Assembly: GCA_937960435.1 (NCBI GenBank)
Contig: CALGPN010000013.1
Span: 1-41,262, forward strand
From: an uncultured Desulfosoma sp.
GTDB taxonomy: Bacteria > Desulfobacterota > Syntrophobacteria > Syntrophobacterales > DSM-9756
DNA: 41,262 bases
Direction: 5' to 3'
The translations under genes and the position numbers were made by a program. Position 1 is the first letter of the stretch, and each line of letters begins with the position of its first letter. Under the pieces are notes generated by a model that was not told the DNA's origin, did no database searches, and saw only the letters and a list, made by a program, of their open reading frames with translations. Positions 9,501-18,612 of the stretch are shown one piece after another.

Positions 9501-10808
9501 GTGCTCACTGGCTTCCAAAACATCGGTAAAATTCCCGAGCTGAAACGGCGCATCGGCACGACGCTGTTGCTGCTGGCCGTCTACCGGATCGGCGTTCATG
9601 TGCCCACTCCGGGCATCAACCGGGAAGCCCTAGCGGCGTTTTTCGCCGCGGCCCAAGGGACGCTTCTCGGTCTCTTCAACATGTTCTCCGGCGGCGCCAT
9701 GCAGCAACTGTCCGTTTTTTCCTTGGGCATCATGCCTTACATCAGTTCGTCCATCATCTTACAATTGCTGACGGTAGTCATTCCCCACCTGGAACGGCTG
9801 AGCAAAGAAGGGGAAGCCGGGCGCAAGAAGATCACCCAATACACGCGTTACGGCACGGTGGTTCTCAGTATCATCCAAGGATTCGGCATCGCCTTCGGCT
9901 TGGAAGGCATGACGGGGCCGGGGGGCGAACCGGTGGTTGTGGCGCCGGGGTGGGCTTTCCGCCTCATTACAGTGATCACACTGACGGCCGGAACGGCCTT
10001 CATCATGTGGTTGGGTGAGCAAATCACGGAACGGGGGATCGGCAACGGGATTTCGCTGATCATTTTCGCAGGTATTGTCGCCGGGATGCCCACGGCCGTC
10101 GGCAACACGCTCAGGCTCATGCAGACCGGGGAAATGAGCGCCTTTAAGGCCCTTATTCTTTTGGTCATTATGATCGCGGTGGTGGGGTTCATCGTCCACG
10201 TGGAAAGGGGGCAGAGGCGCATTCCCGTCCAGTATGCCAAAAGAGTCGTCGGGCGGCGAATGTACGGCGGGCAGAGCACTCATCTGCCTTTGAAAATCAA
10301 TACATCCGGCGTGATCCCTCCGATCTTTGCCTCATCGATCATCATGTTTCCGGCGACTGTGGCGAATTTCATTCAGGTGCCGTGGATGCAGAGCATCGCG
10401 CGGATGCTCATGCCGGGCCACTGGCTCTATACCGTGCTTTACGTCGGCTTTATCATTTTCTTTTGTTACTTTTATACCGCCATCGTCTTCAATCCCATGG
10501 ATGTGGCCGACAATATGAAAAAATACGGAGGGTTCATTCCAGGAATTCGGCCTGGTAGGCCGACGGCGGAATATATTGACAAAGTCTTAAGTCGCATTAC
10601 GCTGGGCGGTGCCATCTATGTGTCCATTGTGTGCGTCCTGCCGAGTATTTTCACCCAAAATTTCAATGTGCCATTCTACTTCGGCGGCACGGCTCTGCTC
10701 ATCGTTGTCGGTGTGGCCATGGACACTGTGGGGCAGATCGAAGCCCATATGCTTACGCGCCATTACGAGGGATTCCTGAAATCGGGGCGGATCCGCGGAC
10801 GGCGGTAG
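9501..10808 (+). CDS. secY: Protein translocase subunit SecY
   Basis: The channel-forming subunit of the SecYEG translocon, an inner-membrane protein of ten predicted spans. The 435-residue product starts at a GTG after GAGAGGAAC and shows [41 protein letters not shown], the [13 protein letters not shown] segment, then [20 protein letters not shown] and [13 protein letters not shown] of the C-terminal half. It ends with ...[13 protein letters not shown] 121-base gap to adk has no promoter I can support. Confidence 0.97.
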   Translation: MLTGFQNIGKIPELKRRIGTTLLLLAVYRIGVHVPTPGINREALAAFFAAAQGTLLGLFNMFSGGAMQQLSVFSLGIMPYISSSIILQLLTVVIPHLERLSKEGEAGRKKITQYTRYGTVVLSIIQGFGIAFGLEGMTGPGGEPVVVAPGWAFRLITVITLTAGTAFIMWLGEQITERGIGNGISLIIFAGIVAGMPTAVGNTLRLMQTGEMSAFKALILLVIMIAVVGFIVHVERGQRRIPVQYAKRVVGRRMYGGQSTHLPLKINTSGVIPPIFASSIIMFPATVANFIQVPWMQSIARMLMPGHWLYTVLYVGFIIFFCYFYTAIVFNPMDVADNMKKYGGFIPGIRPGRPTAEYIDKVLSRITLGGAIYVSIVCVLPSIFTQNFNVPFYFGGTALLIVVGVAMDTVGQIEAHMLTRHYEGFLKSGRIRGRR

Positions 10809-10929
10809 GGCCGACATTGCGGAGCGTATCCGGATAGAGCTGGCTTTCGACGAGGCAAAATAAGGGCATGGGTGTCGTGGAGAGGGCTGTCTGCAACTAT
10901 GGAGAGGCCGACGGACAGGGAGGGAGACG

Positions 10930-11571
10930 ATGAACATCATTTTGTTGGGACCACCGGGCGCAGGAAAAGGGACTCAAGCCAAGCGCATGATCGAGCGGTA
11001 CGGGATTCCACAAATTTCTACCGGGGACATGCTTCGGGCCGCTCTGAAGGCCGGCACGCCTTTGGGGCTCGAGGCCAAGAAGTATATGGACAAAGGGGCT
11101 CTAGTGCCCGATGAAGTGGTCGTGGGGCTGGTGAAGGAGCGGATCCAGCAGGAAGACTGCCGTAAGGGTTACATGTTGGACGGCTTCCCGCGCAATGTGA
11201 GCCAGGCGCAGACCCTGGACGCCATGCTCAAAGAGTTGGGTCAGCATATCGATCACGTCGTGTGCATCGACGTTCCCGACCAAGAACTGATCCAGCGGTT
11301 GACCGGCAGACGCACATGCCGGGAATGCGGTGCCGGCTTCCATGTCATGTTCGATCCTCCTAAAAAGGACGGCGTGTGCGACAAGTGCGGCGGGCAACTG
11401 TATCAGCGCGATGACGACAATGAAGCGACGGTGACGTCCCGTCTGAAGGTTTATGCCGACCAGACGAAACCACTCATCGACTACTATGAAAAGCAGGGCA
11501 AGCTTCGCAAAATCAACGGGCTGGGTTCCATTGACGAGATTTTTGAGCGCATCAAGGCGGTGTTGGGTTAG
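10930..11571 (+). CDS. adk: Adenylate kinase (zinc LID type)
   Basis: Catalyses ATP + AMP to 2 ADP in the cytoplasm. The 213-residue product has the P-loop [14 protein letters not shown] at residues 6-19, the AMP-binding [18 protein letters not shown] region, and [14 protein letters not shown]. The LID domain carries four cysteines (CREC ... CDKC at about residues 130-155), the zinc form of the long-type enzyme. The ATG follows GGGAGGGAGACG. Its place between secY and map is conserved in many bacteria. Confidence 0.97.
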   Translation: MNIILLGPPGAGKGTQAKRMIERYGIPQISTGDMLRAALKAGTPLGLEAKKYMDKGALVPDEVVVGLVKERIQQEDCRKGYMLDGFPRNVSQAQTLDAMLKELGQHIDHVVCIDVPDQELIQRLTGRRTCRECGAGFHVMFDPPKKDGVCDKCGGQLYQRDDDNEATVTSRLKVYADQTKPLIDYYEKQGKLRKINGLGSIDEIFERIKAVLG

Positions 11572-11579
11572 AGGGCGTT

Positions 11580-12332
11580 TTGATCATTCTCAAAAACCGT
11601 GACGAAATCGAAAAAATTCGAAAATCTTGCCTGATTGTGGCGGAAGTCTTGGAGCGGCTCCGGGAGGTGGTGGCCCCCGGCGTGAGCACCTGGGACCTCA
11701 ACGCCATCAGTGAAGAAGAGGCGCAAAAGCGGGGAGCCGTGCCGGCCTTCAAGGGCTATCACGGCTTCCCTTATGCCCTGTGCACCTCGGTCAATGAGGA
11801 AGTTGTGCACGGGATGCCGAGTAAGACAAGGATTTTAAAGGAAGGCGATATTATCAGCATTGACTTTGGCGTAGTAGTGGATGGATTTTACGGCGACGCG
11901 GCGGTGACTCTCCCCGTGGGACGGATTTCCGAAGAAGCCGAGCGGCTGTGCCGCGTCACACGGGAAGCTCTGGAGCGGGCCATCGCTCAGGCCGTCGTAG
12001 GCCGGCGCCTTTCGGACATCTCCCACGCCGTGCAAGCTCATGTGGAGTCCTTCGGCTATTCGGTGGTGCGAGAATTTGTCGGGCATGGGATTGGAAGAAA
12101 CCTCCACGAGAGCCCGCAGATCCCCAATTTCGGGCCTCCCGGGCGGGGCGTGAAGCTTAAGGCGGGAATGGTTTTCGCCATTGAACCGATGATCAACCAG
12201 GGAATGCCGGACATCCGCATTTTGGAAGATCGCTGGACAGCCGTCACGGCGGACGGCAAGTTGTCCGCTCACTTCGAACACACGGTGGCGGTGACGGAGA
12301 ACGGTCCGGACGTTTTGTCGCAGAAGGCGTAA
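11580..12332 (+). CDS. map: Methionine aminopeptidase, type I
   Basis: Removes the initiator methionine from new proteins. The 250-residue product starts at a TTG eight bases after the adk stop (GAGGGCGTT before it). Family motifs are visible: PAFKGYHGFPYALCTSVNEEVVHG, the first metal ligands in SIDFGVVVDGFYGDAAVT (the two aspartates), the histidine region EFVGHGIGRNLHESPQIPNF, and the glutamate ligands in FAIEPMINQG and AHFEHTVAVTENG. No N-terminal extension is present. Confidence 0.95.
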   Translation: MIILKNRDEIEKIRKSCLIVAEVLERLREVVAPGVSTWDLNAISEEEAQKRGAVPAFKGYHGFPYALCTSVNEEVVHGMPSKTRILKEGDIISIDFGVVVDGFYGDAAVTLPVGRISEEAERLCRVTREALERAIAQAVVGRRLSDISHAVQAHVESFGYSVVREFVGHGIGRNLHESPQIPNFGPPGRGVKLKAGMVFAIEPMINQGMPDIRILEDRWTAVTADGKLSAHFEHTVAVTENGPDVLSQKA

Positions 12333-12338
12333 AACCCC

Positions 12339-12367
12339 TTTACAGTGCGAATTCGAACGCCTATAAT
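12339..12367 (+). promoter_or_regulatory. Sigma-70 promoter upstream of infA
   Basis: TTTACA (12339-12344), a 17-base spacer and a perfect TATAAT (12362-12367) lie just after the map stop and about 50 bases before infA. This is the best sigma-70 match I found in the ribosomal cluster and would let infA, rpmJ and the alpha-type genes be transcribed separately from the upstream block. Confidence 0.72.
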
Positions 12368-12419
12368 GGCGCGTTTTCGTCGATATGGACGAACGACGAC
12401 TTGAATAGGGGAAGACCTT

Positions 12420-12641
12420 ATGGCGAAGGAAGAAGCCATTGAGGTGGAAGGCACGGTCATCGAGCCTCTGCCCAACGCCATGTTTCGCGTCGAGCTGGAA
12501 AACGGCCACCGCGTGCTCGCACATATTTCGGGAAAGATGCGGATGCACTTCATTCGGATTTTGCCCGGTGATAAGGTGACGGTGGAGCTTTCCCCATACG
12601 ACTTGACCCGGGGGCGCATCATTTACAGGGCCAAAAGCTGA
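12420..12641 (+). CDS. infA: Translation initiation factor IF-1
   Basis: IF-1 occupies the A site of the 30S subunit during initiation. The 73-residue product, [20 protein letters not shown], has the OB-fold (S1-like) pattern [33 protein letters not shown] and ends [12 protein letters not shown], the normal full length. It is the first gene after the TTTACA-TATAAT promoter and is followed by rpmJ. Confidence 0.97.
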   Translation: MAKEEAIEVEGTVIEPLPNAMFRVELENGHRVLAHISGKMRMHFIRILPGDKVTVELSPYDLTRGRIIYRAKS

Positions 12642-12677
12642 CAAGTCAGCGTGCTGGTGTGCAGAAGGGAGTGAATC

Positions 12678-12791
12678 ATGAAGGTGCGGGCGTCTGTGAA
12701 GATCATCTGCCGCAAATGCAAGATCATCCGACGACACGGCCAGGTGCGCGTCATCTGCGAGAATCCGAAGCATAAACAGCGTCAAGGTTAA
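12678..12791 (+). CDS. rpmJ: 50S ribosomal protein L36 (zinc type)
   Basis: bL36 is the smallest large-subunit protein. The 37-codon gene, below usual ORF cut-offs, reads [20 protein letters not shown] and then [17 protein letters not shown]. The zinc ligands C11, C14, C27 and H32 are all present, so this is the cysteine-containing form. The ATG follows GAAGGGAGTGAATC. It sits between infA and rpsM as in most bacteria. Confidence 0.97.
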   Translation: MKVRASVKIICRKCKIIRRHGQVRVICENPKHKQRQG

Positions 12792-12806
12792 CTGGAGGAG
12801 ACGGCA

Positions 12807-13178
12807 TTGGCACGGATTGCAGGCATTGACCTACCGAAAAACAAGCGCATGGAAATCGCTCTGACCTATATCTACGGCATCGGGCGAAGTACGGCTCTCA
12901 AGATCCTTGAGGAAGCCGGCGTGGATCCGGGGACCAAATCCGATGACCTGACGGAAGAACAGATCACGGCCATCCGCCACGTGATCGACACGCATTACAA
13001 GGTGGAAGGGGATCTGCGGGCCGAAGTGTCCATGAACATCAAGCGCCTGATGGATTTGGGCTGTTATCGGGGTCTCAGACACCGCCGCGGCTTGCCCGTC
13101 CGGGGGCAGCGCACCCATACCAATGCCAGGACGCGCAAGGGTCCTCGTCGATCGGTTATCGGAAAACGCAAAAAGTAA
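12807..13178 (+). CDS. rpsM: 30S ribosomal protein S13
   Basis: uS13 contacts the P-site tRNA and forms bridges to the large subunit. The 123-residue product starts at a TTG after TGGAGGAGACGGCA and reads [25 protein letters not shown], with [28 protein letters not shown] near the end, all diagnostic. First of the alpha-operon genes. Confidence 0.97.
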   Translation: MARIAGIDLPKNKRMEIALTYIYGIGRSTALKILEEAGVDPGTKSDDLTEEQITAIRHVIDTHYKVEGDLRAEVSMNIKRLMDLGCYRGLRHRRGLPVRGQRTHTNARTRKGPRRSVIGKRKK

Positions 13179-13193
13179 GGGATGGGAGGCATA

Positions 13194-13586
13194 ATGGCAC
13201 GGGGCAGAGGTGGTCCGCGAAAGAAAAAAGAGCGGAAAAACATTCAAAACGGGATTGTCCATATCCGTTCGACTTTCAACAACACCATTGTGACGATCAC
13301 GGACATGAGCGGCAATACGCTGTCGTGGGCCAGCGGCGGGAACCAAGGCTTTAAGGGATCGCGAAAGAGCACGCCGTTTGCCGCCCAGACGGCGGCTCAG
13401 GCTGCGGCCAAAGCAGCCATGGAACACGGGCTCCAGAATGTGGAGGTTTACGTGAAGGGTCCGGGATCGGGCCGTGAAGCGGCTTTGAGGGCCCTTCAGG
13501 CTGCGGGGTTGAATGTGACGGTGATCCGTGATGTGACGCCTATCCCTCACAACGGATGTCGGCCGCCGAAACGCCGTCGCGTCTAG
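13194..13586 (+). CDS. rpsK: 30S ribosomal protein S11
   Basis: uS11 lies on the platform near the mRNA exit. The ATG at 13194 follows GGGATGGGAGGC and gives 130 residues (an upstream in-frame start at 13182 would overlap that ribosome binding site). Signatures are [33 protein letters not shown], and the ending [16 protein letters not shown]. Confidence 0.96.
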   Translation: MARGRGGPRKKKERKNIQNGIVHIRSTFNNTIVTITDMSGNTLSWASGGNQGFKGSRKSTPFAAQTAAQAAAKAAMEHGLQNVEVYVKGPGSGREAALRALQAAGLNVTVIRDVTPIPHNGCRPPKRRRV

Positions 13587-13603
13587 AGGCGCCATTTTCG
13601 GTC

Positions 13604-13620
13604 GGCGCCCTGAGGGCGCC
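13604..13620 (+). promoter_or_regulatory. Perfect hairpin upstream of rpsD
   Basis: GGCGCCC-TGA-GGGCGCC is a 7-bp perfect stem with a three-base loop, placed 24 bases before the rpsD start and just before its GGAGGAA ribosome binding site. It has no U-run, so it is not a classical terminator. It could be a processing or translational control element for S4; that role is inference. Confidence 0.5.
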
Positions 13621-13643
13621 ATGCGCATAAGGAGGAATCGGTC

Positions 13644-14270
13644 TTGGCTCGATACACTGGTCCGCAATGCCGGCTCTGTCGGCGTGAGAGCATGAAATTG
13701 TACCTGAAAGGGGACCGCTGCTACTCTGACAAGTGCGCTTTCGAGCGCCGCAACTACGCGCCCGGGCAGCACGGACAGCGGCGCGGTAAACTGTCCGACT
13801 ACGGGGTGCAGCTTCGCGAAAAGCAAAAAATCAAAAGGATGTACGGCCTTCAGGAAAAACAATTCAAGGCTTACTTCAAAGAAGCGGATCGTCAGAAGGG
13901 CGTAACAGGCGTCAACTTCCTCATTCTCTTGGAGCGCCGCTTGGACAATACGGTCTTCCGACTTGGGTTCGCCAATTCGCGGTCTCAAGCGCGCCAGCTG
14001 GTCCGGCACAACCACTTCCTCGTCAACGGCCGAAAGGTGAACATCCCGTCGTACTTGTTGCGCCCGGGCGATGTCATCACGGTGCGTGAAAAGAGCCGGC
14101 AGCTGGAAGTGATCAACGAGGCTCTTGACGCTCTGCCTCGTCGTGGTCTTGTCCCATGGCTGGAACTGGACAAGGAAGGGTATCGAGGCACCTTCCGGAG
14201 CCTTCCGACGCGAGAAGAAATGCCGCTGCCTGTGCAAGAGCATCTGGTGGTTGAATTCTACTCGAAGTAA
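13644..14270 (+). CDS. rpsD: 30S ribosomal protein S4, zinc type
   Basis: uS4 nucleates 30S assembly and in E. coli represses the alpha operon. The 208-residue product begins at a TTG preceded by AAGGAGGAATCGGTC. The N-terminal four-cysteine zinc motif is at residues 9, 12, 26 and 31. The S4 RNA-binding domain is visible in [40 protein letters not shown] and [11 protein letters not shown]. Hairpins flank the gene on both sides (13604-13620 and 14295-14332). Confidence 0.97.
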   Translation: MARYTGPQCRLCRRESMKLYLKGDRCYSDKCAFERRNYAPGQHGQRRGKLSDYGVQLREKQKIKRMYGLQEKQFKAYFKEADRQKGVTGVNFLILLERRLDNTVFRLGFANSRSQARQLVRHNHFLVNGRKVNIPSYLLRPGDVITVREKSRQLEVINEALDALPRRGLVPWLELDKEGYRGTFRSLPTREEMPLPVQEHLVVEFYSK

Positions 14271-14294
14271 AATTTTATGGACATTATGGGTCAA

Positions 14295-14332
14295 GGACAG
14301 AGGGTCCACCGGCAGGGCAGGGTCCTCTGTCC
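14295..14332 (+). promoter_or_regulatory. Inverted repeat between rpsD and rpoA
   Basis: GGACAGAGG (14295-14303) and CCTCTGTCC (14324-14332) form a perfect 9-bp stem with a 20-base loop, followed by GTTTTC. It lies in the 128-base rpsD-rpoA gap. The short U-run makes it at most a weak terminator, perhaps an attenuator that tunes rpoA relative to the ribosomal protein genes, or an RNase processing site. Confidence 0.5.
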
Positions 14333-14398
14333 GTTTTCTGAGGCCTGTTATTGGGGCGGTGGCTTCAATAAAGCGGCCGAAGGGTTATGAGGACGGGT

Positions 14399-15409
14399 AT
14401 GGAGAAAAATTGGCGCGAGTTGATTCGACCGAAGCCCCTGGCGGTTGAGCCCGGGGACGACCCTACGCGCTACGCCAAATTTACATGCGAGCCGCTGGAG
14501 CGCGGCTTCGGGACGACTTTGGGAAATGCGCTGCGGCGCGTCCTCTTGTCGTCGCTTCGGGGTGCGGCGATCACCGCCGTGAAAATCGACGGTGTCCTTC
14601 ACGAATTTTCGTCGGCACCGGGCGTGGTGGAGGATGTGACCGATATCGTCCTGAATTTGAAGCAAGTGCGCTTGCGCCTCAACGGAGACGGGCCGAAGCG
14701 GCTCATTCTCGAAAAATCTGGTGAAGGGCCCGTGACGGCAGGGGATATTCGAACGGATTCGTCCGTCACCGTTTTGAACCCGGAATGCCACATCTGCACT
14801 TTGGCCCGGGACGGCAAGGTGCGCTTGGAGCTGGTGGTCGAGGAAGGCAAAGGGTATGAACCGGCCGAGTGGGATCCTGAAAGGATCGAAACCATCGGGA
14901 CCATTCCCATCGACGCCATCTTCACCCCCGTGCGCAAGGTCAGCTACAACGTCACTCAGGCTCGCGTGGGCCAGCGCACCGACTACGACAAGTTGACCAT
15001 GGAGATCTGGACAGACGGCAGCATCACCCCGGAAGACGCCCTGGCCATGGCGGCCAAGATCCTCAAGGATCAGCTGAGCGTCTTCGTGAACTTCGAAGAC
15101 TACGAGGCGCCGGCGTTCACGGAAGAATCCGGTGAAGAGCCGACCTTTAACGAGAATCTGTTCCGCAGTGTGGATGAATTGGAGCTTTCCGTCCGCAGCG
15201 CCAACTGCCTGAAAAATGCCGACATCCGCTACATCGGGGAACTGGTCCAGAAGACGGAATCGGAAATGCTCAGAACCAAGAATTTTGGGCGCAAGTCCCT
15301 GAACGAAATCAAAGAAATTCTGGCGGAAATGGGCCTTTCGCTGGGGATGAAGCTGGACAACTTTCCAAGCCGCGAAGAGATCGAACAGAGAAGAAAGGAA
15401 GAGGAATAG
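14399..15409 (+). CDS. rpoA: RNA polymerase alpha subunit
   Basis: Alpha subunit that dimerises to start RNA polymerase assembly and contacts UP elements and activators through its C-terminal domain. I choose the ATG at 14399, with GAGGACGGGT just before it, giving 336 residues that start [14 protein letters not shown]; an ATG at 14387 is also possible. The N-terminal domain shows [20 protein letters not shown], and the C-terminal domain [44 protein letters not shown]. It is followed three bases later by rplQ. Confidence 0.97.
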   Translation: MEKNWRELIRPKPLAVEPGDDPTRYAKFTCEPLERGFGTTLGNALRRVLLSSLRGAAITAVKIDGVLHEFSSAPGVVEDVTDIVLNLKQVRLRLNGDGPKRLILEKSGEGPVTAGDIRTDSSVTVLNPECHICTLARDGKVRLELVVEEGKGYEPAEWDPERIETIGTIPIDAIFTPVRKVSYNVTQARVGQRTDYDKLTMEIWTDGSITPEDALAMAAKILKDQLSVFVNFEDYEAPAFTEESGEEPTFNENLFRSVDELELSVRSANCLKNADIRYIGELVQKTESEMLRTKNFGRKSLNEIKEILAEMGLSLGMKLDNFPSREEIEQRRKEEE

Positions 15410-15411
15410 CC

Positions 15412-15828
15412 ATGCGCCACAGGAAATCGGGTCGGAAGCTCAACAGGACTTCCAGTCACCGGTCGGCCATGTTTCGCAATATGGTGACGTCGCTGCTGGA
15501 GCATGAAAGAATCGTGACCACGGTGCCTAAAGCCAAGGAAATCCGGCGTTGGGCCGATTCCATGATCACCCTGGGAAAACGCGGGGACCTGCACGCACGC
15601 AGACAGGCTTTGGCGGTTGTGCGCCGAAAGGATGTGGTGCGAAAGCTTTTTAGCGAGCTGGGTCCCCGTTATCAGACGCGCCAGGGCGGGTACACTCGAA
15701 TTGTAAAGATGGGCTTCCGCAAAGGGGACGGCGCTCCCATGTGCCTTATCGAACTCACCGGCGCCGAGCTCAAAGCCAAACCCAAGAGCAAACCTCGTGC
15801 GGAGGAAAAGAGCGCCGCTGAGGCCTAA
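15412..15828 (+). CDS. rplQ: 50S ribosomal protein L17
   Basis: bL17, a large-subunit protein near the tunnel exit. The 138-residue product reads [20 protein letters not shown], with [25 protein letters not shown] and [20 protein letters not shown], all family hallmarks. The C-terminal tail is a Lys/Ala-rich extension ([18 protein letters not shown]). Last gene of the alpha block; terminator at 15996-16034. Confidence 0.97.
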   Translation: MRHRKSGRKLNRTSSHRSAMFRNMVTSLLEHERIVTTVPKAKEIRRWADSMITLGKRGDLHARRQALAVVRRKDVVRKLFSELGPRYQTRQGGYTRIVKMGFRKGDGAPMCLIELTGAELKAKPKSKPRAEEKSAAEA

Positions 15829-15995
15829 GAACATCTCCGTCTCAGCGTTTTGCCCCGGGGAACGGCTCGGGGGGCGTCCTCACCCTCGGCGCCGAGGCGG
15901 TGTATCCTTTGGGAAAAACCTCCTTGAGGAACCTTGGCAGAAACTTTTAGGAAACCCGCCAGGCGCACCCCTGAGACGTCACGGCGGCACGACCA
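15829..15995 (+). other. Structured non-coding stretch after rplQ
   Basis: This 167-base gap has no credible gene. Its ends can pair (CGTCTCAG at 15838-15845 with CTGAGACG at 15971-15978), an inner pairing GTTTTGCC with GGCAGAAAC is possible, and a 14-base palindrome CCTCGGCGCCGAGG lies at 15884-15897. A terminator follows directly. It could be a stable 3' UTR or a small RNA; I do not recognise a known RNA family. Confidence 0.3.
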
Positions 15996-16034
15996 AAAAC
16001 AGCCCGATGCGAAAGTCCACCGGGCTGTTTTTTT
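15996..16034. terminator. Bidirectional terminator after rplQ
   Basis: AACAGCCCG and CGGGCTGTT form a perfect stem with a loop of about 14 bases, flanked by A residues on the left and a T-run (TTTTTTT) on the right. It ends the ribosomal transcript on the + strand and, through the A-run, can also stop the small minus-strand gene that converges on it. Confidence 0.85.
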
Positions 16035-16066
16035 ATGCGTGGGTAGCAACGGGGCGGGCTTGCGGC

Positions 16067-16285
16067 TCAGGCCGTCTGACGGTTGAGATAGAAAAAACAG
16101 CGGGCGCAGGTAAATCCTGTCCACAGGCCTTTGGCCGCCTTGTCCAGGCAGGCATCGTAATGGGGACAATCGAAGTGGCGCACACCTCGCCCTTCGCGGC
16201 AAGCCACGGGGTTGGGAACAGCCTGCGGAGGATTGGGCGCGCGTGAAGCTGTGGTGGAAACGGTGGCCCTTCTCGTGCGCGGCAT
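16067..16285 (-). CDS. Small Cys-motif protein of unknown function
   Basis: A 72-residue protein. The reading is supported by an excellent ribosome binding site, AAGGAGG (complement of 16291-16298) six bases before the ATG at 16285, and by a terminator beyond its 3' end. The N-terminal half is Pro/Ala/Thr-rich. The C-terminal half has DCPHYDACLDKAAKGLWTGF followed by TCARC, so cysteines at 40, 46, 60 and 63 (CX5C ... CX2C) form a likely metal or Fe-S site. I recall similar short zinc-finger-like proteins in deltaproteobacteria but cannot name a family. It is divergent from the EF-G gene and shares a palindromic control region with it. Confidence 0.72.
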   Translation of the reverse strand: MPRTRRATVSTTASRAPNPPQAVPNPVACREGRGVRHFDCPHYDACLDKAAKGLWTGFTCARCFFYLNRQTA

Positions 16286-16305
16286 AAAAAACCTCCTTCG
16301 CCGAC

Positions 16306-16329
16306 CATGATTTTCAATTCGAAATCATG
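16306..16329. promoter_or_regulatory. 24-base palindrome between divergent genes
   Basis: CATGATTT (16306-16313) and AAATCATG (16322-16329) are perfect 8-base inverted repeats with an 8-base centre. It lies in the 112-base space between the small Cys protein (minus) and the EF-G gene (plus). Its AT-rich character stands out from the GC-rich surroundings. A shared operator is the simplest reading; the regulator is unknown. Confidence 0.5.
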
Positions 16330-16397
16330 TTTAATCACCAGCGGACAGAAGGCAAGGGGCACCTATCCAGACCGGTCAGGGACAAAGAGGTGATGCG

Positions 16398-18440
16398 ATG
16401 AAAGCGGTTGCGCAACGGCTGAAAAAGATCCGCAACATCGGGATCATCGCCCACATCGATGCGGGAAAAACCACGGTAAGCGAGCGCATCCTCTATTACA
16501 CGGGGCGGTCCCATAAGATCGGTGAAGTGCATGAGGGGACCACCGTGATGGACTGGATGGAACAGGAGCAGGAGCGCGGGATTACCATCACGTCCGCTGT
16601 GACCACCTGCGAGTGGAACGGGTATCAGATTCAACTCATCGACACCCCAGGCCATGTGGATTTCACCATCGAAGTGGAACGGTCTCTGCGCGTCTTGGAC
16701 GGGGCCATCGCCGTCTTTTGCGCCGTCGGCGGGGTAGAGCCTCAGTCGGAAACCGTGTGGCGTCAAGCGGACAAATACCGTGTCCCCAAAATTGCTTTCG
16801 TCAACAAAATGGATCGGATCGGGGCGGATTTCCGTCAAGTCCTGGATCAGATGAGGGAGAAACTCCAGGCGAACCCCGTCGCGGTGCAGATTCCCGTGGG
16901 GAGGGAGTCCGATTTCCGCGGCGTGGTGGATTTGATCCACATGCGCCAGATTGTGTGGAAAGATGAAACCCTGGGGGCCGAGTACACCTACGTGCCCATT
17001 GATCCTCAAATCTTCGATGCCGCGGTGGAGGCTCGGGACGAGCTGCTGGCCAAAGTGGCCGAGTGGGACGACGGGATCATGGAAAAGTACGTGGAGGGCC
17101 GACCTGTCGACCCTGAAGAGATTGAGCGTGTGTTGCGGCGGCTCACGTTGGATCTGGAGGTTGTGCCTGTCCTGTGCGGTGCCGCTTTGCGCAACAAAGG
17201 CATCCAGCCGCTTCTCGACGCCGTCGCCCACTATCTCCCCTGTCCTCTCGATATCCCCCCGGTTCAGGGGATCGATCCCGTAACTCAGGAAACTGTTCAG
17301 CGACTCGCAGACGACAGCGAACCCCTGGCCGCTTTGGCCTTCAAGATTTTCATGGATCAGGGCCGTAAGCTCACTTATGCCCGCATCTACTCCGGAAAGC
17401 TGCGCGCCGGGGACACCGTTTACAATGTCAGGCAGCGCACGAAGGAGAAACTTTCGCGCATTTTTCGCATGCACGCCAACAAGCGGGAGCGGCTCGAGGA
17501 AGCGGGAGCCGGGAGCATTGTCGCGCTCATGGGCCTAAAATCCGCCGCGACGGGCGATACCTTGTGTGACGAACAACACCCCATCCTGTTGGAGCCCATC
17601 GACATTTATGAACCGGTCATCGCTGTGGCCGTCGAGCCCAAGACTCGAGCGGATCAGGAAAAGCTCCCCGATGCGCTGGCCAAACTGGCCGACGAAGACC
17701 CCACATTTCGCTATAAAGAAGACCCCGATACGGGACAGATGGTCATCCGCGGCATGGGAGAACTCCATCTGGAGATCTTGCTGAGCCGCCTCGAACGCGA
17801 CTATGCCGTCGGGGTCAATGCCGGGAAACCCCAGGTGGTTTACCGGGAGACCGTCCAGAAGGCGGCTTTGGGTCGAGGGGTCTTCGAACGGGAAATCGGG
17901 GGAAGCAAGCACTACGCCGCTGTGGAACTCAGCCTCGAGCCCAGGGAGCGGGGCAAGGGCAACCGCGTGGTCCAGCGGGTGCGCGACGCTTCCATCCCCG
18001 AGGCCTGGCTGCCCGTGGTGGAAGCCGGGGTGATGGACGCCTTCACCAGCGGGGATCTCATGGGTTACCCCGTGGTGGATGTGGATGTGGCCATTATCGG
18101 TGGGGAACACCGCGAGGGGCTGTCCACGGAGTTGGCGTATCGAGTGGCGGCCGCCATGGCTTTCCGCGATGCCTTCAACAAGGGGGAACCGATCCTGCTG
18201 GAACCCTATATGCGTGTGGAAGTGCTCACACCGGACGAATTTCTCGGCGATGTCATCGCCGATCTCAATCTGCGCAAAGCCCGCATTGAAGGGATCACGG
18301 CCAAGAAAGGCATCCAGGTTGTGGATGCGACGGTGGCCCTTTCCAAGATGTTCGGCTATTCCACGGCGTTGCGATCCGCCAGCCAGGGGAGGGCGACTTT
18401 CACCATGCAATTTTTCCGCTACGACGCCCTCAGCTCCTAA
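16398..18440 (+). CDS. fusA: Elongation factor G (EF-G family translational GTPase)
   Basis: A 680-residue translational GTPase that should catalyse tRNA/mRNA translocation or ribosome recycling. G motifs are intact: AHIDAGKTT at residues 18-26, the switch I region [35 protein letters not shown], and NKMDR. Domains II-V follow, with [20 protein letters not shown] in domain III and [22 protein letters not shown] and YMRVEV towards the end. The ATG follows AGAGGTGATGCG. Because a str-type fusA would be expected upstream of tuf, outside the window, this is probably a second EF-G. It stands alone, outside the ribosomal operon, behind its own palindromic control region. Confidence 0.93.
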   Translation: MKAVAQRLKKIRNIGIIAHIDAGKTTVSERILYYTGRSHKIGEVHEGTTVMDWMEQEQERGITITSAVTTCEWNGYQIQLIDTPGHVDFTIEVERSLRVLDGAIAVFCAVGGVEPQSETVWRQADKYRVPKIAFVNKMDRIGADFRQVLDQMREKLQANPVAVQIPVGRESDFRGVVDLIHMRQIVWKDETLGAEYTYVPIDPQIFDAAVEARDELLAKVAEWDDGIMEKYVEGRPVDPEEIERVLRRLTLDLEVVPVLCGAALRNKGIQPLLDAVAHYLPCPLDIPPVQGIDPVTQETVQRLADDSEPLAALAFKIFMDQGRKLTYARIYSGKLRAGDTVYNVRQRTKEKLSRIFRMHANKRERLEEAGAGSIVALMGLKSAATGDTLCDEQHPILLEPIDIYEPVIAVAVEPKTRADQEKLPDALAKLADEDPTFRYKEDPDTGQMVIRGMGELHLEILLSRLERDYAVGVNAGKPQVVYRETVQKAALGRGVFEREIGGSKHYAAVELSLEPRERGKGNRVVQRVRDASIPEAWLPVVEAGVMDAFTSGDLMGYPVVDVDVAIIGGEHREGLSTELAYRVAAAMAFRDAFNKGEPILLEPYMRVEVLTPDEFLGDVIADLNLRKARIEGITAKKGIQVVDATVALSKMFGYSTALRSASQGRATFTMQFFRYDALSS

Positions 18441-18523
18441 AAAGGCGTTGCCTCAGGGCGCGCGGCGTGCTAAAGAAAAACCTTTCAAAGTGAGACGGAC
18501 GGCAGGCTCCTAACCATGTCCAT

Positions 18524-18586
18524 CCCTTGCGGAACGCCGGATGCCGCAAGGGTCCATTCCAACGAAAGCCCCGCGAGGGTTTTTTT
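18524..18586 (+). terminator. Hairpin pair with U-run between fusA and rpsU
   Basis: Two hairpins follow one another: CCCTTGCGG (18524-18532) with CCGCAAGGG (18544-18552), a perfect 9-bp stem, and AAAGCCC-CGCGA-GGGTTTT (18565-18583), running into TTT. The second is a short intrinsic terminator for the EF-G transcript. The first may be part of the same end structure, or a leader element of the S21-like gene 60 bases downstream. Confidence 0.6.
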
Positions 18587-18612
18587 GTTGCTGAAAGGCA
18601 GGTGAAAGCTGA

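Noticed and set aside
12807-12820. TGGCACGGATTGCA, resembling a sigma-54 promoter.
   Set aside because: The GG and GC are two bases too close together for the -24/-12 spacing, and the sequence is the start of rpsM coding DNA.
12831-14309. A 492-codon open frame on the minus strand.
   Set aside because: It is the antisense shadow of rpsM, rpsK and rpsD, which have clear family matches.
15797-16246. A 149-codon open frame spanning the rplQ terminator.
   Set aside because: It crosses a strong terminator, overlaps the real minus-strand small gene, and shows no family features.
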